Source: Paenibacillus_V sp046244365 (lineage in GTDB: Bacteria > Bacillota > Bacilli > Paenibacillales > NBRC-103111). From it: a stretch of 64,000 nt of DNA. The position numbers and the translations under genes are program-made. A model generated the notes under the pieces. The model was not told the origin of the DNA, ran no database searches, and worked only from the letters and a program-made list of their open reading frames with translations. Location of the stretch: the NCBI RefSeq assembly GCF_046244365.1, contig NZ_CP176395.1, forward strand, positions 3,348,001 through 3,412,000. The letters are read 5' to 3'. This document shows positions 34,806 to 44,728 of this stretch, piece by piece; the first letter of the stretch is position 1; every line of letters begins with the position of its first letter.

Positions 34806-35975
34806 ATGAAAAAATATTCAATGCTTACGGCAGGCGTGATTGCGGTATCTCTAATGGTTTCGGGTTGTGGTGCAAAGCCGACCGATTCCGCCTCAAATAA
34901 CAACGCTACCAACAAGGACGGCACTACGATAAAGCTGGGCTGGATCGGCCCGTTGACAGGCCCGACTGCGACGGACGGGACACATAGCAGAGATGCCGCG
35001 TTGCTTGCGGTCGAGCAATATAACAAAGCCGGCGGTATCAACGGCAACAAAGTCGAGCTGGTAGCCGAAGACGATCAAGGAAAGCCTGAAGAAGCATTGA
35101 AAGGCGTTCAGAAATTGATCAATAACGATAAAGTCGTCGCTCTAGTTGGAGGCGCTTACAGCGGGCCGACGAAAACGATTGCGACCAAAATGCAGGAGCT
35201 AAAAGTACCGATGGTTATCGCATACGCCGTACATCCGGATGCGACTAAGGGCGGCGATTATGTGAATCGCGTCATCTATACGGGTCCGCTTCAAGGAAAA
35301 GCGATGGCCGATTATGCCGTGAACGATTTGAAGAAAAAGAATGTAGCCGTACTTTACGTCGATATCGACTATGGCAAATCGATTTATACCGCTTTCAAAG
35401 AAGAGATTGGAAAGCTGGGAGCGAGCGTTGCGATCGAACGTCCGTTCAAGATGGGCGACAAAGATTTCAGCTCGATCCTGACCGCAGTAAAAGCCGCTAA
35501 CCCGGACGCCATGTACGTAGTCGGTTACTATAATGAAGCTGCCGCAATCGTCAAGCAAGCGAAAGAAGCGGGAATCGGCGCTCAACTGCTCGGGGTTGAC
35601 GGTTTCGATTCGCCGAAATATTTGGAGCTGGGCAAGTCCAATACGGAAGGTTCGACCTTCACGACTTCCTTCTTCGCCTCCGATAACCGGCCTGTTGTTA
35701 AAACGTTCGTAACTCAATGGCAGGAAAAATTCAAGGATGTACCGGACATGCTTTCCTCGCAAAGCTATGATGCCGCAACGGTCATTCTGGAAGCGATGAA
35801 AAAAGCCGGAACCGATAAGGAAAAGCTTAAGCAGGCCATCAACGAAACCAAAGATTTGGAAGGTACATCGGGGAAAATTACGTTCGGCAGCGACCACGAA
35901 GTCATTAAACCGGTTATTTTCATGACGGTTAAGGACGGGAAATTCCAATACGTCAAATCGAAAGTGTACAACTGA
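34806..35975 (+). CDS. Branched-chain-amino-acid-type substrate-binding lipoprotein (LivJ-like)
   Basis: A 389-residue type I periplasmic-binding-fold lipoprotein with the signal ending VSGC (Cys21) and an Asn/Thr linker. The mature domain opens with IKLGWIGPLTG and has GINGNKVELVAEDDQG and VGGAYSGPT, hallmarks of the LivJ/UrtA family. It is the first gene of a complete HAAT-type importer (binding protein, two permeases, two ATPases) running directly into hutG-hutU-hutI. The context suggests histidine, urocanate or a related compound as ligand rather than leucine. The cre site at 34752-34765 should repress it on good carbon sources. Confidence 0.9.
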   Translation: MKKYSMLTAGVIAVSLMVSGCGAKPTDSASNNNATNKDGTTIKLGWIGPLTGPTATDGTHSRDAALLAVEQYNKAGGINGNKVELVAEDDQGKPEEALKGVQKLINNDKVVALVGGAYSGPTKTIATKMQELKVPMVIAYAVHPDATKGGDYVNRVIYTGPLQGKAMADYAVNDLKKKNVAVLYVDIDYGKSIYTAFKEEIGKLGASVAIERPFKMGDKDFSSILTAVKAANPDAMYVVGYYNEAAAIVKQAKEAGIGAQLLGVDGFDSPKYLELGKSNTEGSTFTTSFFASDNRPVVKTFVTQWQEKFKDVPDMLSSQSYDAATVILEAMKKAGTDKEKLKQAINETKDLEGTSGKITFGSDHEVIKPVIFMTVKDGKFQYVKSKVYN

Positions 35976-36004
35976 CAATTCGCAAGCGGAAAGGATGGAT
36001 CCTA

Positions 36005-36889
36005 TTGGTCTTTATTCAGCAGTTGATTAACGGCATCTCCATCGGATTCATTTATATATTGATTGCGGTCGGACTCACCATGGTGTACGGAGTTCTTAAG
36101 CTCCTTCATTTTGCCCACGGTACGATCTATATGGTCGGAGCCTTCGCGGCAATGGTCGGTATGACGTATTTGCACATGCATTTTGTCGTCGCCTTTCTGT
36201 TCGCAATGGCCGTATCGGGCGGGGTGGGCATATTGATCGAAAAATACGCTTACCGCCCCTTGCGGGGGGCGCATCCGATTACTACCTTAATCAGCGGTAT
36301 CGGTATCGCGATCGTGCTCGAGAACGTCTTTCAAGTAATGTTTACATCGGACACGAGAGCGTTCCCGGAGACGGGAATCGAAATCTCGATCATCAATCTG
36401 ACAGAGTCGATTACGTTAACGAATATGAAGCTGATCATCATTGTTGCCGGTATCGCTCTTCTCGGTTTTCTGTACGCGTTTCTGAAATTTACGAAAATGG
36501 GACTGGCGATTCAAGCGACATCCCAAGATTTGCGCGCAGCCTCTTTGATGGGTGTCAACGTCAACCGCGTCGTGGCCGTAACCTTTTTGCTCGGATCGGC
36601 TCTGGCAGCGGCTGCAGGAATCCTGGTCGCGCTCAATTTCAACTCGATGTATCCGACGATGGGCTCGATTCCCGGACTGAAAGCGTTCTGCGTCGTCGTG
36701 CTGGGCGGTCTCGGTTCCATACCGGGAACGATTGTCGGCGGGCTGATCTTGGGAATCGTCGAGTCGCTCAGCGACGGTTTTATGACAGGGATGGTAGTCG
36801 ATAAAGACGCGATTGCGTTTATCATTTTGATCCTTATCCTTCTGGTCAAACCATCCGGACTCTTCGGCAAAAACATCGAGAAGGTATAG
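36005..36889 (+). CDS. LivH-type permease
   Basis: A 294-residue integral membrane permease of the HAAT family with about eight hydrophobic helices, beginning INGISIGFIYILIAVGLTMVYG and carrying the LivH block ATSQDLRAASLMGVNVNRV. The TTG at 36005 is used, with AAAGGA (35990-35995) 9 bases before it. It follows the lipoprotein gene by 29 bases and precedes LivM by 10. Confidence 0.9.
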   Translation: MVFIQQLINGISIGFIYILIAVGLTMVYGVLKLLHFAHGTIYMVGAFAAMVGMTYLHMHFVVAFLFAMAVSGGVGILIEKYAYRPLRGAHPITTLISGIGIAIVLENVFQVMFTSDTRAFPETGIEISIINLTESITLTNMKLIIIVAGIALLGFLYAFLKFTKMGLAIQATSQDLRAASLMGVNVNRVVAVTFLLGSALAAAAGILVALNFNSMYPTMGSIPGLKAFCVVVLGGLGSIPGTIVGGLILGIVESLSDGFMTGMVVDKDAIAFIILILILLVKPSGLFGKNIEKV

Positions 36890-36899
36890 GTGATCTCGT

Positions 36900-37844
36900 A
36901 TGGACCATTTATTCAATCCTTATTATGTCGATATCGTCGTCTTTCTCGTCATTTATATTTTGCTCGGACTCGGGCTTAATTTGATTACAGGATATGCCGG
37001 ACAAGTATCGCTCGGTCACGCCGCATTTTTCGGAATCGGCGCTTACGCTTCGGCCATCTTGTCGGTGAAGGGCGGGCTGGATACCTGGTTGTCGATGGTT
37101 TTGGCCGTGGCCATCGCCTTCGTGTTCAGCGCTGTGCTCGGGCTTCCGAGCCTGCGGGTCAGGGAAGATTTTTTGGCCATTACGACGCTCGGTCTCGGTT
37201 TGATTATTCAATCGTTTTTCAAAAACGCCGATATTACCGGCGGCGCATACGGGATCGATTCCATTCCTACGCCTTCCTTATTCGGGTGGAAGCTGGACAA
37301 CTCGGGCTATCTGCTGTTAGTGCTGGTTGTGATGGCTGCCGGCATCTATGCGCTCAAAAAAATGACAGGTTCCCGTATCGGCAGGGCGTGGATGGTCATT
37401 CGGGAAGATGAAACCGTTGCCAAAGCGATGGGGATTAACACGACCTACTACAAAGTTCTCGTATTCGCGATCGGCGGCGCTTACGCCGGGGCTGCCGGAG
37501 CGTTGTTCGCCCATAAGGTATCCTTCATCGGAGCGGATTCCTTCGGATTCACGGTTTCGGCAACCGTGCTCAGCATGGTCGTGATCGGCGGATTAGGGAG
37601 CATTCGGGGCACGTTATTCGGCGTCAGTCTCCTTTACTTGCTCCCTGAAATGTTCCGGTTGTTCAAGTTCGATTTTATCGACATGAAAGACTTGGACATG
37701 TACAAGATGATCATTTACGGGCTGTTGATGGTTTTGGTCGTACGGTATCGTCCGAAAGGGATTTTCGGCAAAACGGGAGTCAAACTCAAACCGATGAAGC
37801 CGCAAGCGGCAGCGACGTCAAAGGACGGTGACAACGGTGCTTAA
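36900..37844 (+). CDS. LivM-type permease
   Basis: A 314-residue permease, the partner of LivH in the HAAT importer, with LGLNLITGYAGQVSLGHAAF near the N-terminus and the conserved loop REDETVAKAMGINTTYYKV. About eight to ten helices. It has a Lys/Pro-rich cytosolic tail. Its end overlaps the likely GTG start of the LivG gene by 8 bases, which points to translational coupling. Confidence 0.9.
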   Translation: MDHLFNPYYVDIVVFLVIYILLGLGLNLITGYAGQVSLGHAAFFGIGAYASAILSVKGGLDTWLSMVLAVAIAFVFSAVLGLPSLRVREDFLAITTLGLGLIIQSFFKNADITGGAYGIDSIPTPSLFGWKLDNSGYLLLVLVVMAAGIYALKKMTGSRIGRAWMVIREDETVAKAMGINTTYYKVLVFAIGGAYAGAAGALFAHKVSFIGADSFGFTVSATVLSMVVIGGLGSIRGTLFGVSLLYLLPEMFRLFKFDFIDMKDLDMYKMIIYGLLMVLVVRYRPKGIFGKTGVKLKPMKPQAAATSKDGDNGA

Positions 37845-38622
37845 AGTGAAAGGGGTCACGAAACGTTTCGGAGGACTCACGGCCGTTCATGCGGTCGATT
37901 TCGAAGTCAAACCGGGAGAGATTGTCGGTCTGATCGGACCGAACGGAGCGGGGAAGACGACGTTCTTCAATATATTGACCGGCATTTACAAGGCGGACGA
38001 AGGGACGATCAATTTCGAGAACAAACCGATTCAGGGGCTGCCGCCGTTTCGCATAGCGAAGAGCGGAATGTCAAGAACCTTTCAAAATATTAGACTGCTG
38101 AAGGATGAAACGGTGCTGGAAAACGTCAAAGTCGGCATGTTCGGCCGCACGAAAACCGGTCTGTGGTCGGCGATTCTCGGCATGCGCGCCTCCAGGACTG
38201 AAGAAGAGCAGGTTGCAAAAGTAAGCCTGAAGGCTATCGAGCTTGTAGGATTGAAAGGATTCGAGCAGGAACAGGCGGGGAGCTTATCGTACGGCAACCA
38301 GCGGCGGATCGAAATCGCGCGCGCCCTTGTCGCAAGTCCCAAACTGCTGCTTCTCGACGAACCTACGGCCGGAATGAACGCGCAGGAGACCAAAGAAGTG
38401 GACGATCTGGTGCGGAAAATCAGGCAAAACGGAACGACGGTCATTCTGATTGAGCATAACGTCGGCATGGTTGTCGGATTGTGCGACCGTCTTGTCGTGC
38501 TGGATCACGGCGAGAAAATAGCGGACGGCAAACCGGAGCAGGTCATCGCACATCCGAAAGTCGTCGAAGCGTATATCGGCAAAACTGACGAGGAGGCGAG
38601 TCCCCTTGCTGCAAATTCGTGA
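37837..38622 (+). CDS. LivG-type ABC ATPase
   Basis: A 261-residue ATPase with Walker A GPNGAGKTT, a Q-loop region, signature LSYGNQRR, Walker B LLLLDEPTAG and switch His in LIEHNVGMV. The C-terminal extension IAHPKVVEAYIGK is typical of LivG. A GTG at 37837 is chosen because AAGGA (37821-37825) lies 11 bases before it but only 2 before the GTG at 37828. It overlaps both neighbours slightly, as expected in a tight operon. Confidence 0.92.
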   Translation: MLKVKGVTKRFGGLTAVHAVDFEVKPGEIVGLIGPNGAGKTTFFNILTGIYKADEGTINFENKPIQGLPPFRIAKSGMSRTFQNIRLLKDETVLENVKVGMFGRTKTGLWSAILGMRASRTEEEQVAKVSLKAIELVGLKGFEQEQAGSLSYGNQRRIEIARALVASPKLLLLDEPTAGMNAQETKEVDDLVRKIRQNGTTVILIEHNVGMVVGLCDRLVVLDHGEKIADGKPEQVIAHPKVVEAYIGKTDEEASPLAANS

Positions 38623-39313
38623 TCTTAACGTATCATACGGGAGCATACATGCGGTTCGCGGGCTTTCCATTCACGTCGACGCCGGCGAGGTCGTCACGCT
38701 GATCGGTTCGAACGGGGCAGGAAAATCGACTACGGTGAATGCCATTTGCGGAACGATTCCTTCCAAGGGCTCCATAAGGTACGAAGGTAAAGAACGGAAC
38801 GGCGCCTCCCCTCACGTCCTAGTGAAGGACGGGATCGTCATGGTCCCTGAAGGGAGAAAGGTGTTTCCGAAGCTTTCCGTCGTCCACAACCTGCTGATGG
38901 GCGCGTATTCGAGAAAGGCGTCGAAGGCGGAACTGCAGCGGGATATCGATTACGTATTCGGTCTGTTTCCCCGATTAGCCGAACGGAAAAGTCAATTCGC
39001 AGGTACGATGAGCGGGGGCGAGCAGCAAATGCTGGCCATCGGCCGCGCACTCATGGCGAAGCCCAAGCTGCTGATTTTGGACGAGCCCTCCATGGGCCTC
39101 GCGCCGATCGTGGTCAAAGATATTTTCGAGACGATCCGAGTGATCAAGAAGCAAGGTTTAACGACGCTCTTAATCGAGCAAAACGCCTCCATGGCTCTAT
39201 CCGTAGCCGATCGAGGGTATGTGATGGAGCATGGGGAAATCCGATTCCACGATACCGCGCACCATTTGCGCACGCAAGATAGCGTCAAGAGGGCGTATCT
39301 CGGCCATTCATGA
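38606..39313 (+). CDS. LivF-type ABC ATPase
   Basis: A 235-residue ATPase, the second of the HAAT importer, with Walker A GSNGAGKST, signature MSGGEQQM, Walker B LLILDEPSMG and the LivF-specific stretch VPEGRKVFPKLSV. The TTG at 38606 is used: AGGAGG (38591-38596) stands 9 bases before it and the gene overlaps the end of livG by 17 bases. Together with the preceding gene it powers uptake of the still unidentified nitrogen-rich substrate. Confidence 0.92.
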   Translation: MLQIRDLNVSYGSIHAVRGLSIHVDAGEVVTLIGSNGAGKSTTVNAICGTIPSKGSIRYEGKERNGASPHVLVKDGIVMVPEGRKVFPKLSVVHNLLMGAYSRKASKAELQRDIDYVFGLFPRLAERKSQFAGTMSGGEQQMLAIGRALMAKPKLLILDEPSMGLAPIVVKDIFETIRVIKKQGLTTLLIEQNASMALSVADRGYVMEHGEIRFHDTAHHLRTQDSVKRAYLGHS

Positions 39314-39340
39314 TCCGGCCTGCCGAAGGGGAGATTGCAC

Positions 39341-40318
39341 TTGGGAACCATCGACTTATTGAATCCGCCGGAAATTGTCCGGCGTTCCGGCTGGCGTGAT
39401 CGCTACGAAACGAAAGTTTCCGCCTGGCTGACGCCATGGGATGGAGAAGAGCGGGTCGATGTCGGGTTTATCGGACTCCCGCTGTCCAAAACGTCGATCT
39501 CCGTATCGGGAGCATCGATGACGCCTAACGCTCTGCGCGAATTGTTCGTCAGCGCGACGACGTACAGCATCGATCACGACGTCGATTTGCAGGAGCTTAA
39601 GGCGCGCGATCTTGGCGATATCCGAATGCATGTGACCGATCTGCTGCAATGTCACGCCAACATCGAGCAGGGCCTGAAAAACATATATCGTGCGATGCCG
39701 GATCTGTTTCCAATCCTTGCAGGCGGCGATCATTCGATCACCTGCCCTTCCGTCAAAGCTTTCAAGCATCGGATCGGCGGCGGCAAGGTCGGGATCGTAC
39801 AGCTCGATTCGCATATGGACGTCAGAAATCTTCAAGACGGAGGACCGTCCAACGGTACGCCCATACGCGGGCTGATCGAATCCGGTACGGTCGAAGGGCG
39901 CCACATCGCCCAAATCGGCTTGCACGGCTTCGCCAATTCCAAACCTTATCGCGATTATGCGGTCGAACAAGGCATCTCGCAGTTTACGGCGCGGCAAGTG
40001 GCGCTTGAAGGCATTCACGGCTTGGTGGAAAAAGCGATGCTCGTAGCGGGAAACGGCACGGATGCGATCTATGTAACGGTGGATATGGATGTGCTGGATC
40101 AAGCGTACGCCCCCGGGGTACCTGCCATGGTTCCGGCAGGGATGACTTCCTGGCAGCTGCTGGAGGCGGTATTCCTGCTCGGACAAAATCCGAGGGTGCA
40201 GGGGTTCGACATCGTCTGCGTAGATCCGATGCAGGATCCGAGAAAAGCTACCGTTCGTACGGCATTGCACGTCATTCTGACATTTCTTGCGGGGTATAGT
40301 AAACGCGGATCTTACTAA
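39341..40318 (+). CDS. hutG: Formimidoylglutamase (HutG-like, ureohydrolase family)
   Basis: A 325-residue manganese-dependent ureohydrolase expected to split N-formimidoyl-L-glutamate into glutamate and formamide, the last step of the short histidine pathway. The metal-site motifs are GGDHS, DSHMDV (the usual DAHXD with Ser for Ala) and DMDVLDQAYAPG. A TTG at 39341 fits best, since GGGGAG (39328-39333) lies 7 bases before it and only 1 before the TTG at 39335. Agmatinase or guanidinobutyrase would be alternatives on sequence alone, but the next two genes are hutU and hutI, which settles the assignment well. Confidence 0.88.
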   Translation: MGTIDLLNPPEIVRRSGWRDRYETKVSAWLTPWDGEERVDVGFIGLPLSKTSISVSGASMTPNALRELFVSATTYSIDHDVDLQELKARDLGDIRMHVTDLLQCHANIEQGLKNIYRAMPDLFPILAGGDHSITCPSVKAFKHRIGGGKVGIVQLDSHMDVRNLQDGGPSNGTPIRGLIESGTVEGRHIAQIGLHGFANSKPYRDYAVEQGISQFTARQVALEGIHGLVEKAMLVAGNGTDAIYVTVDMDVLDQAYAPGVPAMVPAGMTSWQLLEAVFLLGQNPRVQGFDIVCVDPMQDPRKATVRTALHVILTFLAGYSKRGSY

Positions 40319-40345
40319 CAAACCAAACATAAGGGAGACATTCTC

Positions 40346-42010
40346 ATGCAAAATACAGCTGGTCGTACGTACCGCGCACCTCATGGAACGAAGCTCACGG
40401 CAAAAGGTTGGCAGCAGGAAGCGGTGCTCCGGATGCTGTTGAACAATTTGGACCCCGACGTTGCGGAACGGCCCGAAGATCTGGTCGTTTACGGGGGGAT
40501 CGGCAAAGCGGCGCGAAATTGGGAATGCTTCGACAAGATCGTGGAATGCTTGACCGAACTGGAGGATGACGAAACGCTGCTCGTCCAATCCGGCAAACCG
40601 GTAGGCGTCTTTAAGACGCATCCGCTGTCGCCTCGGGTTCTCATTTCGAATTCCGTCATCGTTCCGGCGTTTGCCAATTGGGATACGTTCCACGAGCTCG
40701 ATAAAAAAGGGTTGATGATGTACGGACAAATGACGGCGGGCAGCTGGATTTACATCGGCAGTCAGGGGATTTTGCAGGGAACGTACGAAACGTTTGCCGA
40801 GGCGGCCCGGCAGCATGCGGGCGGAACGCTAAGAGGAACGCTGACGGTAACCGCCGGACTCGGCGGAATGGGCGGCGCTCAGACGCTGGCCGTCACGATG
40901 AACGATGGCGTCGTAATCGGCGTGGACGTCGACCCTTCCCGCATTCAACGGAGAATCGATACGCGCTACTGCGATGTCATGGTTTATGAATTAAACGAGG
41001 CTTTGAAGCTGGCCAGCGAAGCTCAGGAGCAGGGCAAAGCGCTCTCGATCGGGCTTGTCGGGAACGCGGCCGACATTTTCCAGGAGCTTGTAGCGCGAGG
41101 TATCGTTCCCGATTTCGTGACGGACCAAACTTCCGCCCACGATCCGTTAAACGGCTATGTGCCGAGCGGGTATTCTCTCGAGGCGGCAGCCGAGCTGCGC
41201 AAAAGCAATCCGGCCGAATACGTGAAGCTGTCCAAGAAATCGATGGCCGCTCATGTTCAAGCGATGCTCGATCTGCAGCGAATGGGCTCGGTCGTATTCG
41301 ACTACGGCAACAATATCCGCCAAGTTGCGCTTGATGAAGGAGTAAAGGACGCTTTCAACTTCCCTGGTTTTGTACCGGCTTACATCCGGCCGCTGTTCTG
41401 CGAAGGCAAAGGTCCTTTCCGCTGGGCCGCGCTTTCCGGAGATCCGGAGGATATTTACAAGACGGACGAATTGGTGTTGAAGCTGTTCCCGGATAACGAG
41501 CCGCTGCACCGCTGGATGCATATGGCGAAGGAGAAAATCGCGTTCCAAGGCTTGCCTGCCCGCATTTGCTGGCTGGGTTACGGGGAGCGCGTGAAATTAG
41601 GGCTGGCGATCAACGAAATGGTACGGAACGGCGAACTGTCCGCGCCGATCGTCATCGGGCGTGATCATCTGGATTGCGGTTCCGTAGCTTCGCCTAACCG
41701 CGAAACCGAATCGATGCAGGATGGCAGCGACGTTGTCGGCGACTGGGCGATCTTGAACGCGCTTGTAAATACGGCTTCCGGCGCGAGCTGGGTATCCGTC
41801 CATCATGGCGGCGGCGTAGGCATGGGGTATTCCTTGCATGCGGGCATGGTTGTGGTGGCGGACGGTACCAAAGATGCGGATGAAAGGCTGTCCCGCGTCT
41901 TGAATACGGACCCGGGGATGGGCGTTATCCGTCACGCCGACGCCGGATATGAGCTTGCTATCCAAACGGCCAAGGAACGCGGCGTTCGCGTGCCGATGCT
42001 GGGTATTTAA
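40346..42010 (+). CDS. hutU: Urocanate hydratase
   Basis: A 554-residue cytosolic enzyme, the usual size for HutU, converting urocanate to imidazolone-propionate with tightly bound NAD+. The nucleotide-binding loop TAGLGGMGGAQ, the block FVTDQTSAHDPLNGYVP and the C-terminal VSVHHGGGVGMGYSLHAG are diagnostic. GGGAG precedes the ATG by 8 bases, and the gene lies 27 bases after hutG. No histidine ammonia-lyase gene is found in the window, so urocanate must come from a lyase encoded elsewhere or directly from outside through the upstream importer. Confidence 0.96.
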   Translation: MQNTAGRTYRAPHGTKLTAKGWQQEAVLRMLLNNLDPDVAERPEDLVVYGGIGKAARNWECFDKIVECLTELEDDETLLVQSGKPVGVFKTHPLSPRVLISNSVIVPAFANWDTFHELDKKGLMMYGQMTAGSWIYIGSQGILQGTYETFAEAARQHAGGTLRGTLTVTAGLGGMGGAQTLAVTMNDGVVIGVDVDPSRIQRRIDTRYCDVMVYELNEALKLASEAQEQGKALSIGLVGNAADIFQELVARGIVPDFVTDQTSAHDPLNGYVPSGYSLEAAAELRKSNPAEYVKLSKKSMAAHVQAMLDLQRMGSVVFDYGNNIRQVALDEGVKDAFNFPGFVPAYIRPLFCEGKGPFRWAALSGDPEDIYKTDELVLKLFPDNEPLHRWMHMAKEKIAFQGLPARICWLGYGERVKLGLAINEMVRNGELSAPIVIGRDHLDCGSVASPNRETESMQDGSDVVGDWAILNALVNTASGASWVSVHHGGGVGMGYSLHAGMVVVADGTKDADERLSRVLNTDPGMGVIRHADAGYELAIQTAKERGVRVPMLGI

Positions 42011-42074
42011 AAGAATAAAAGTAACGTGCAGCAAGTCCGAAAGGGATTGCTGCATGTCGAGGAGCGACAAAACG

Positions 42075-43358
42075 ATGGAAAACAAGCCGATCGATCTGCT
42101 GATCCACAATATTGGGACGCTCATTACGATGAAAGGCAGCAAGGGTGCGCGTAGAGGCGGCGACATGTCGGATGTGGCGGCAGTACGTAACGGGGCCGTG
42201 GCCATCAGGGACGGGATTATCGTCGCGGCGGGGCCGGAGGATGAAGTGGCTTCTCTGATCGGCGGTCTGCCGGTCGTACAGAGGTACGATGCCGAGGGCT
42301 TGCTGGCGACCCCGGGACTCATTGATCCCCACACGCATCTGGTTCATGGCGGCTCCCGCGAGAACGAACTGGATTTGAAGCTGAAAGGTATGTCCTACTT
42401 GGATATTTTAGCACAAGGCGGAGGGATTCTAAGCACCGTACGTGCCACCCGGCAGGCGTCGGAGGAAGAACTGTATACGAAAGCTCTCAAAAGCTTGGAT
42501 ACGATGCTCGCCTTCGGGGTTACGACGGCGGAAGCCAAGAGCGGATACGGCTTGACGCTGGAAGACGAGTTCAAGCAGCTCAGGGTCGTCCAAAAGCTGA
42601 ACCGGGAACATCCGGTCGATCTCGTATCCACGTTTATGGGCGCCCATATGGTGCCGGAAGAATATAAAGGCCGGTCCGAGGAGTTTGTAAGGCTTGTCAC
42701 CGATGTGATGCTTCCGGAAGTCAAGCGTCAAGGGCTTGCTGAATTTTGCGATGTGTTTTGCGAGCACGGCGTATTTTCCGTAGAGGAATCGGAGCGGATC
42801 CTGCTTGCCGCGAAGGCTCTCGGCCTCGGTCTTAAAATCCACGCGGACGAAATCGAGCCGATGGGCGGCGCGCAGTTAGCCGGCAAGCTGGGCTGTATCT
42901 CCGCCGAGCATTTGATCGCCGCATCGGACGAAGGACTGGAAGCCATGCAGCGGGCAGGCGTTATCGCCGTATGTTTGCCGGCCACCTCTTTTAATTTGCG
43001 GCTGAAGCACCATGCACGAGCGCGCAGAATGATCGAGATGGGTCTCGCGGTGGCCCTATCCACGGATTATAATCCGGGAAGCTCGCCTACGGAATCGATT
43101 CAGCTCGTCATGACGCTGGGATGCCTCCAATTGGGGATGACGCCGGAAGAGGTTCTGACCGCCGTTACCATCAATGCGGCACATGCGATCGGGAAGGCGG
43201 ATTCCGTGGGCAGTTTGGAACCCGGTAAAAAGGCGGATCTCGTTATTTTCGATGCCAAACATTTGGCCTATCTTCCTTATTACTTTGGAATCAATCATGT
43301 TCATACCGTGTTCAAGCAAGGGGAAAAGGTAGTCTCGAACGGAAAACGGATCTCATAA
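42075..43358 (+). CDS. hutI: Imidazolonepropionase
   Basis: A 427-residue amidohydrolase that opens the imidazolone ring to give N-formimidoyl-glutamate. Metal ligands are visible in DPHTHLVHGG, GAHMVPEEY, KIHADEI and STDYNPGS. The ATG at 42075 is preferred, with GAGGAG 10 bases before it, and it gives the normal HutI N-terminus; an ATG at 42054 is possible because AAAGGGA lies 7 bases before it. It lies 64 bases after hutU. It differs from the Bacillus order hutPHUIGM in that hutG comes first and hutH is absent. Confidence 0.95.
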   Translation: MENKPIDLLIHNIGTLITMKGSKGARRGGDMSDVAAVRNGAVAIRDGIIVAAGPEDEVASLIGGLPVVQRYDAEGLLATPGLIDPHTHLVHGGSRENELDLKLKGMSYLDILAQGGGILSTVRATRQASEEELYTKALKSLDTMLAFGVTTAEAKSGYGLTLEDEFKQLRVVQKLNREHPVDLVSTFMGAHMVPEEYKGRSEEFVRLVTDVMLPEVKRQGLAEFCDVFCEHGVFSVEESERILLAAKALGLGLKIHADEIEPMGGAQLAGKLGCISAEHLIAASDEGLEAMQRAGVIAVCLPATSFNLRLKHHARARRMIEMGLAVALSTDYNPGSSPTESIQLVMTLGCLQLGMTPEEVLTAVTINAAHAIGKADSVGSLEPGKKADLVIFDAKHLAYLPYYFGINHVHTVFKQGEKVVSNGKRIS

Positions 43359-43444
43359 CCGTTAGCGAATGGTCGAAGCGATTAAATGGCGCGGATGGAT
43401 ATAAAAGAGATGCGTCGATCAATGCCTTAGAGGGGGTTGGCAAG

Positions 43445-44722
43445 ATGTCTAATTTGCGTGAAGAAGCACTTCGCTTGCATGAAAAATATGCCGGAAAGCT
43501 GGAGGTGCTTTCCAAAATTCCGGTTGAGACAGTCCGCGATTTGAGTCTCGTCTACTCTCCCGGAGTTGCGGAGCCTTGCAAAGAAATATATAACGAAGAA
43601 GATAAAGTTTATGACTATACGATGAAAGGAAATCTGGTAGCCGTTGTCACAAACGGTACGGCGGTGCTCGGCTTGGGAAATATCGGGCCGCATGCAGCCA
43701 TGCCGGTGATGGAAGGGAAAGCGCTGCTTTTCAAATCTTTTGCTGGCGTAGACGCTATTCCGATTTGTTTGGACGCTAGCGATAAAGAGGAATTGATTAA
43801 AACCGTCAAACAGTTAGCTCCTTCTTTCGGAGGGATTAATTTAGAAGACATTGCGGCACCGGATTGCTTTGAAATAGAAGATCGGTTAAAAAAAGAATGC
43901 GGCATCCCCGTATTTCATGACGATCAGCATGGTACGGCTATCGTCATAGCGGCAGGACTCATAAACGCACTCCAACTGGTAGGCAAAACGATGGACCGAA
44001 TTCGCGTGGTCGTCAACGGCGCGGGAGCTGCCGGCATTGCGACGATGAAGCTTTTGGGTCAAATGGGCGTCAAGGATATGATCATGTGCGACACGAAGGG
44101 CATTGTGCATGAAGAAAGACAAGAAGGAATGAATCCGTTCAAGCAGGAGATTGCCCGCATCACCAATAGAGGAAAAGTAAAAGGAAAGCTGGAAGATGCG
44201 TTGAGAGGGGCCGACGTTTTCATTGGCGTTTCTGCGGCTGGGGCGGTAACGAAAGAAATGGTCAGCTCGATGAGCCGTGATTCCATCATATTTGCCCTTG
44301 CCAATCCTGTACCCGAAATTATGCCCGAGGAAGCCAAGGCTGCCGGAGCCGCGATTATCGGGACTGGACGCTCGGATTTCCCGAACCAGATTAACAATGT
44401 ATTGGCATTTCCGGGAATTTTTCGCGGTGTGCTGGACGTGCGAGCCAGAGAGATCAATGAGGCGATGAAGCTGGCCGCCGTACACGCCATAGCCGGTTTG
44501 GTACCGGAACATAAACGGAATCGGGACTATGTGATCCCGCATCCTTTCGATCCGGCAGTCGCTTCGAGCGTAGCTGCAGCCGTTGCCCAAGCCGCCATGG
44601 AAACAGGGTGTGCACGCATAACCGTTAATGTGGAAGAGGTTGTCCTCCGAACAAAGAAACGGATCCGCAAAGTCGATGCGGTGGGCTCCTATTCTTCATG
44701 GTATGCGGATACGACAAAATAG
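43445..44722 (+). CDS. Malic enzyme (YtsJ/MaeA-like)
   Basis: A 425-residue oxidative decarboxylase that turns malate into pyruvate and CO2 with reduction of NAD(P)+. Features seen: the N-terminal domain with LSLVYSPGVAEPC, the metal-site block CGIPVFHDDQHGTAIV, the nucleotide-binding GAGAAGIA, and the late block ALANPVPEIMPEEA. Length fits the bacterial short form. AGGGGG precedes the ATG by 7 bases, and 86 bases separate it from hutI. In the context of glutamate production by the Hut enzymes it would feed pyruvate from glutamate-derived malate, a sensible anaplerotic exit. A strong hairpin follows at 44729-44764. Confidence 0.92.
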   Translation: MSNLREEALRLHEKYAGKLEVLSKIPVETVRDLSLVYSPGVAEPCKEIYNEEDKVYDYTMKGNLVAVVTNGTAVLGLGNIGPHAAMPVMEGKALLFKSFAGVDAIPICLDASDKEELIKTVKQLAPSFGGINLEDIAAPDCFEIEDRLKKECGIPVFHDDQHGTAIVIAAGLINALQLVGKTMDRIRVVVNGAGAAGIATMKLLGQMGVKDMIMCDTKGIVHEERQEGMNPFKQEIARITNRGKVKGKLEDALRGADVFIGVSAAGAVTKEMVSSMSRDSIIFALANPVPEIMPEEAKAAGAAIIGTGRSDFPNQINNVLAFPGIFRGVLDVRAREINEAMKLAAVHAIAGLVPEHKRNRDYVIPHPFDPAVASSVAAAVAQAAMETGCARITVNVEEVVLRTKKRIRKVDAVGSYSSWYADTTK

Positions 44723-44728
44723 TTTGCA

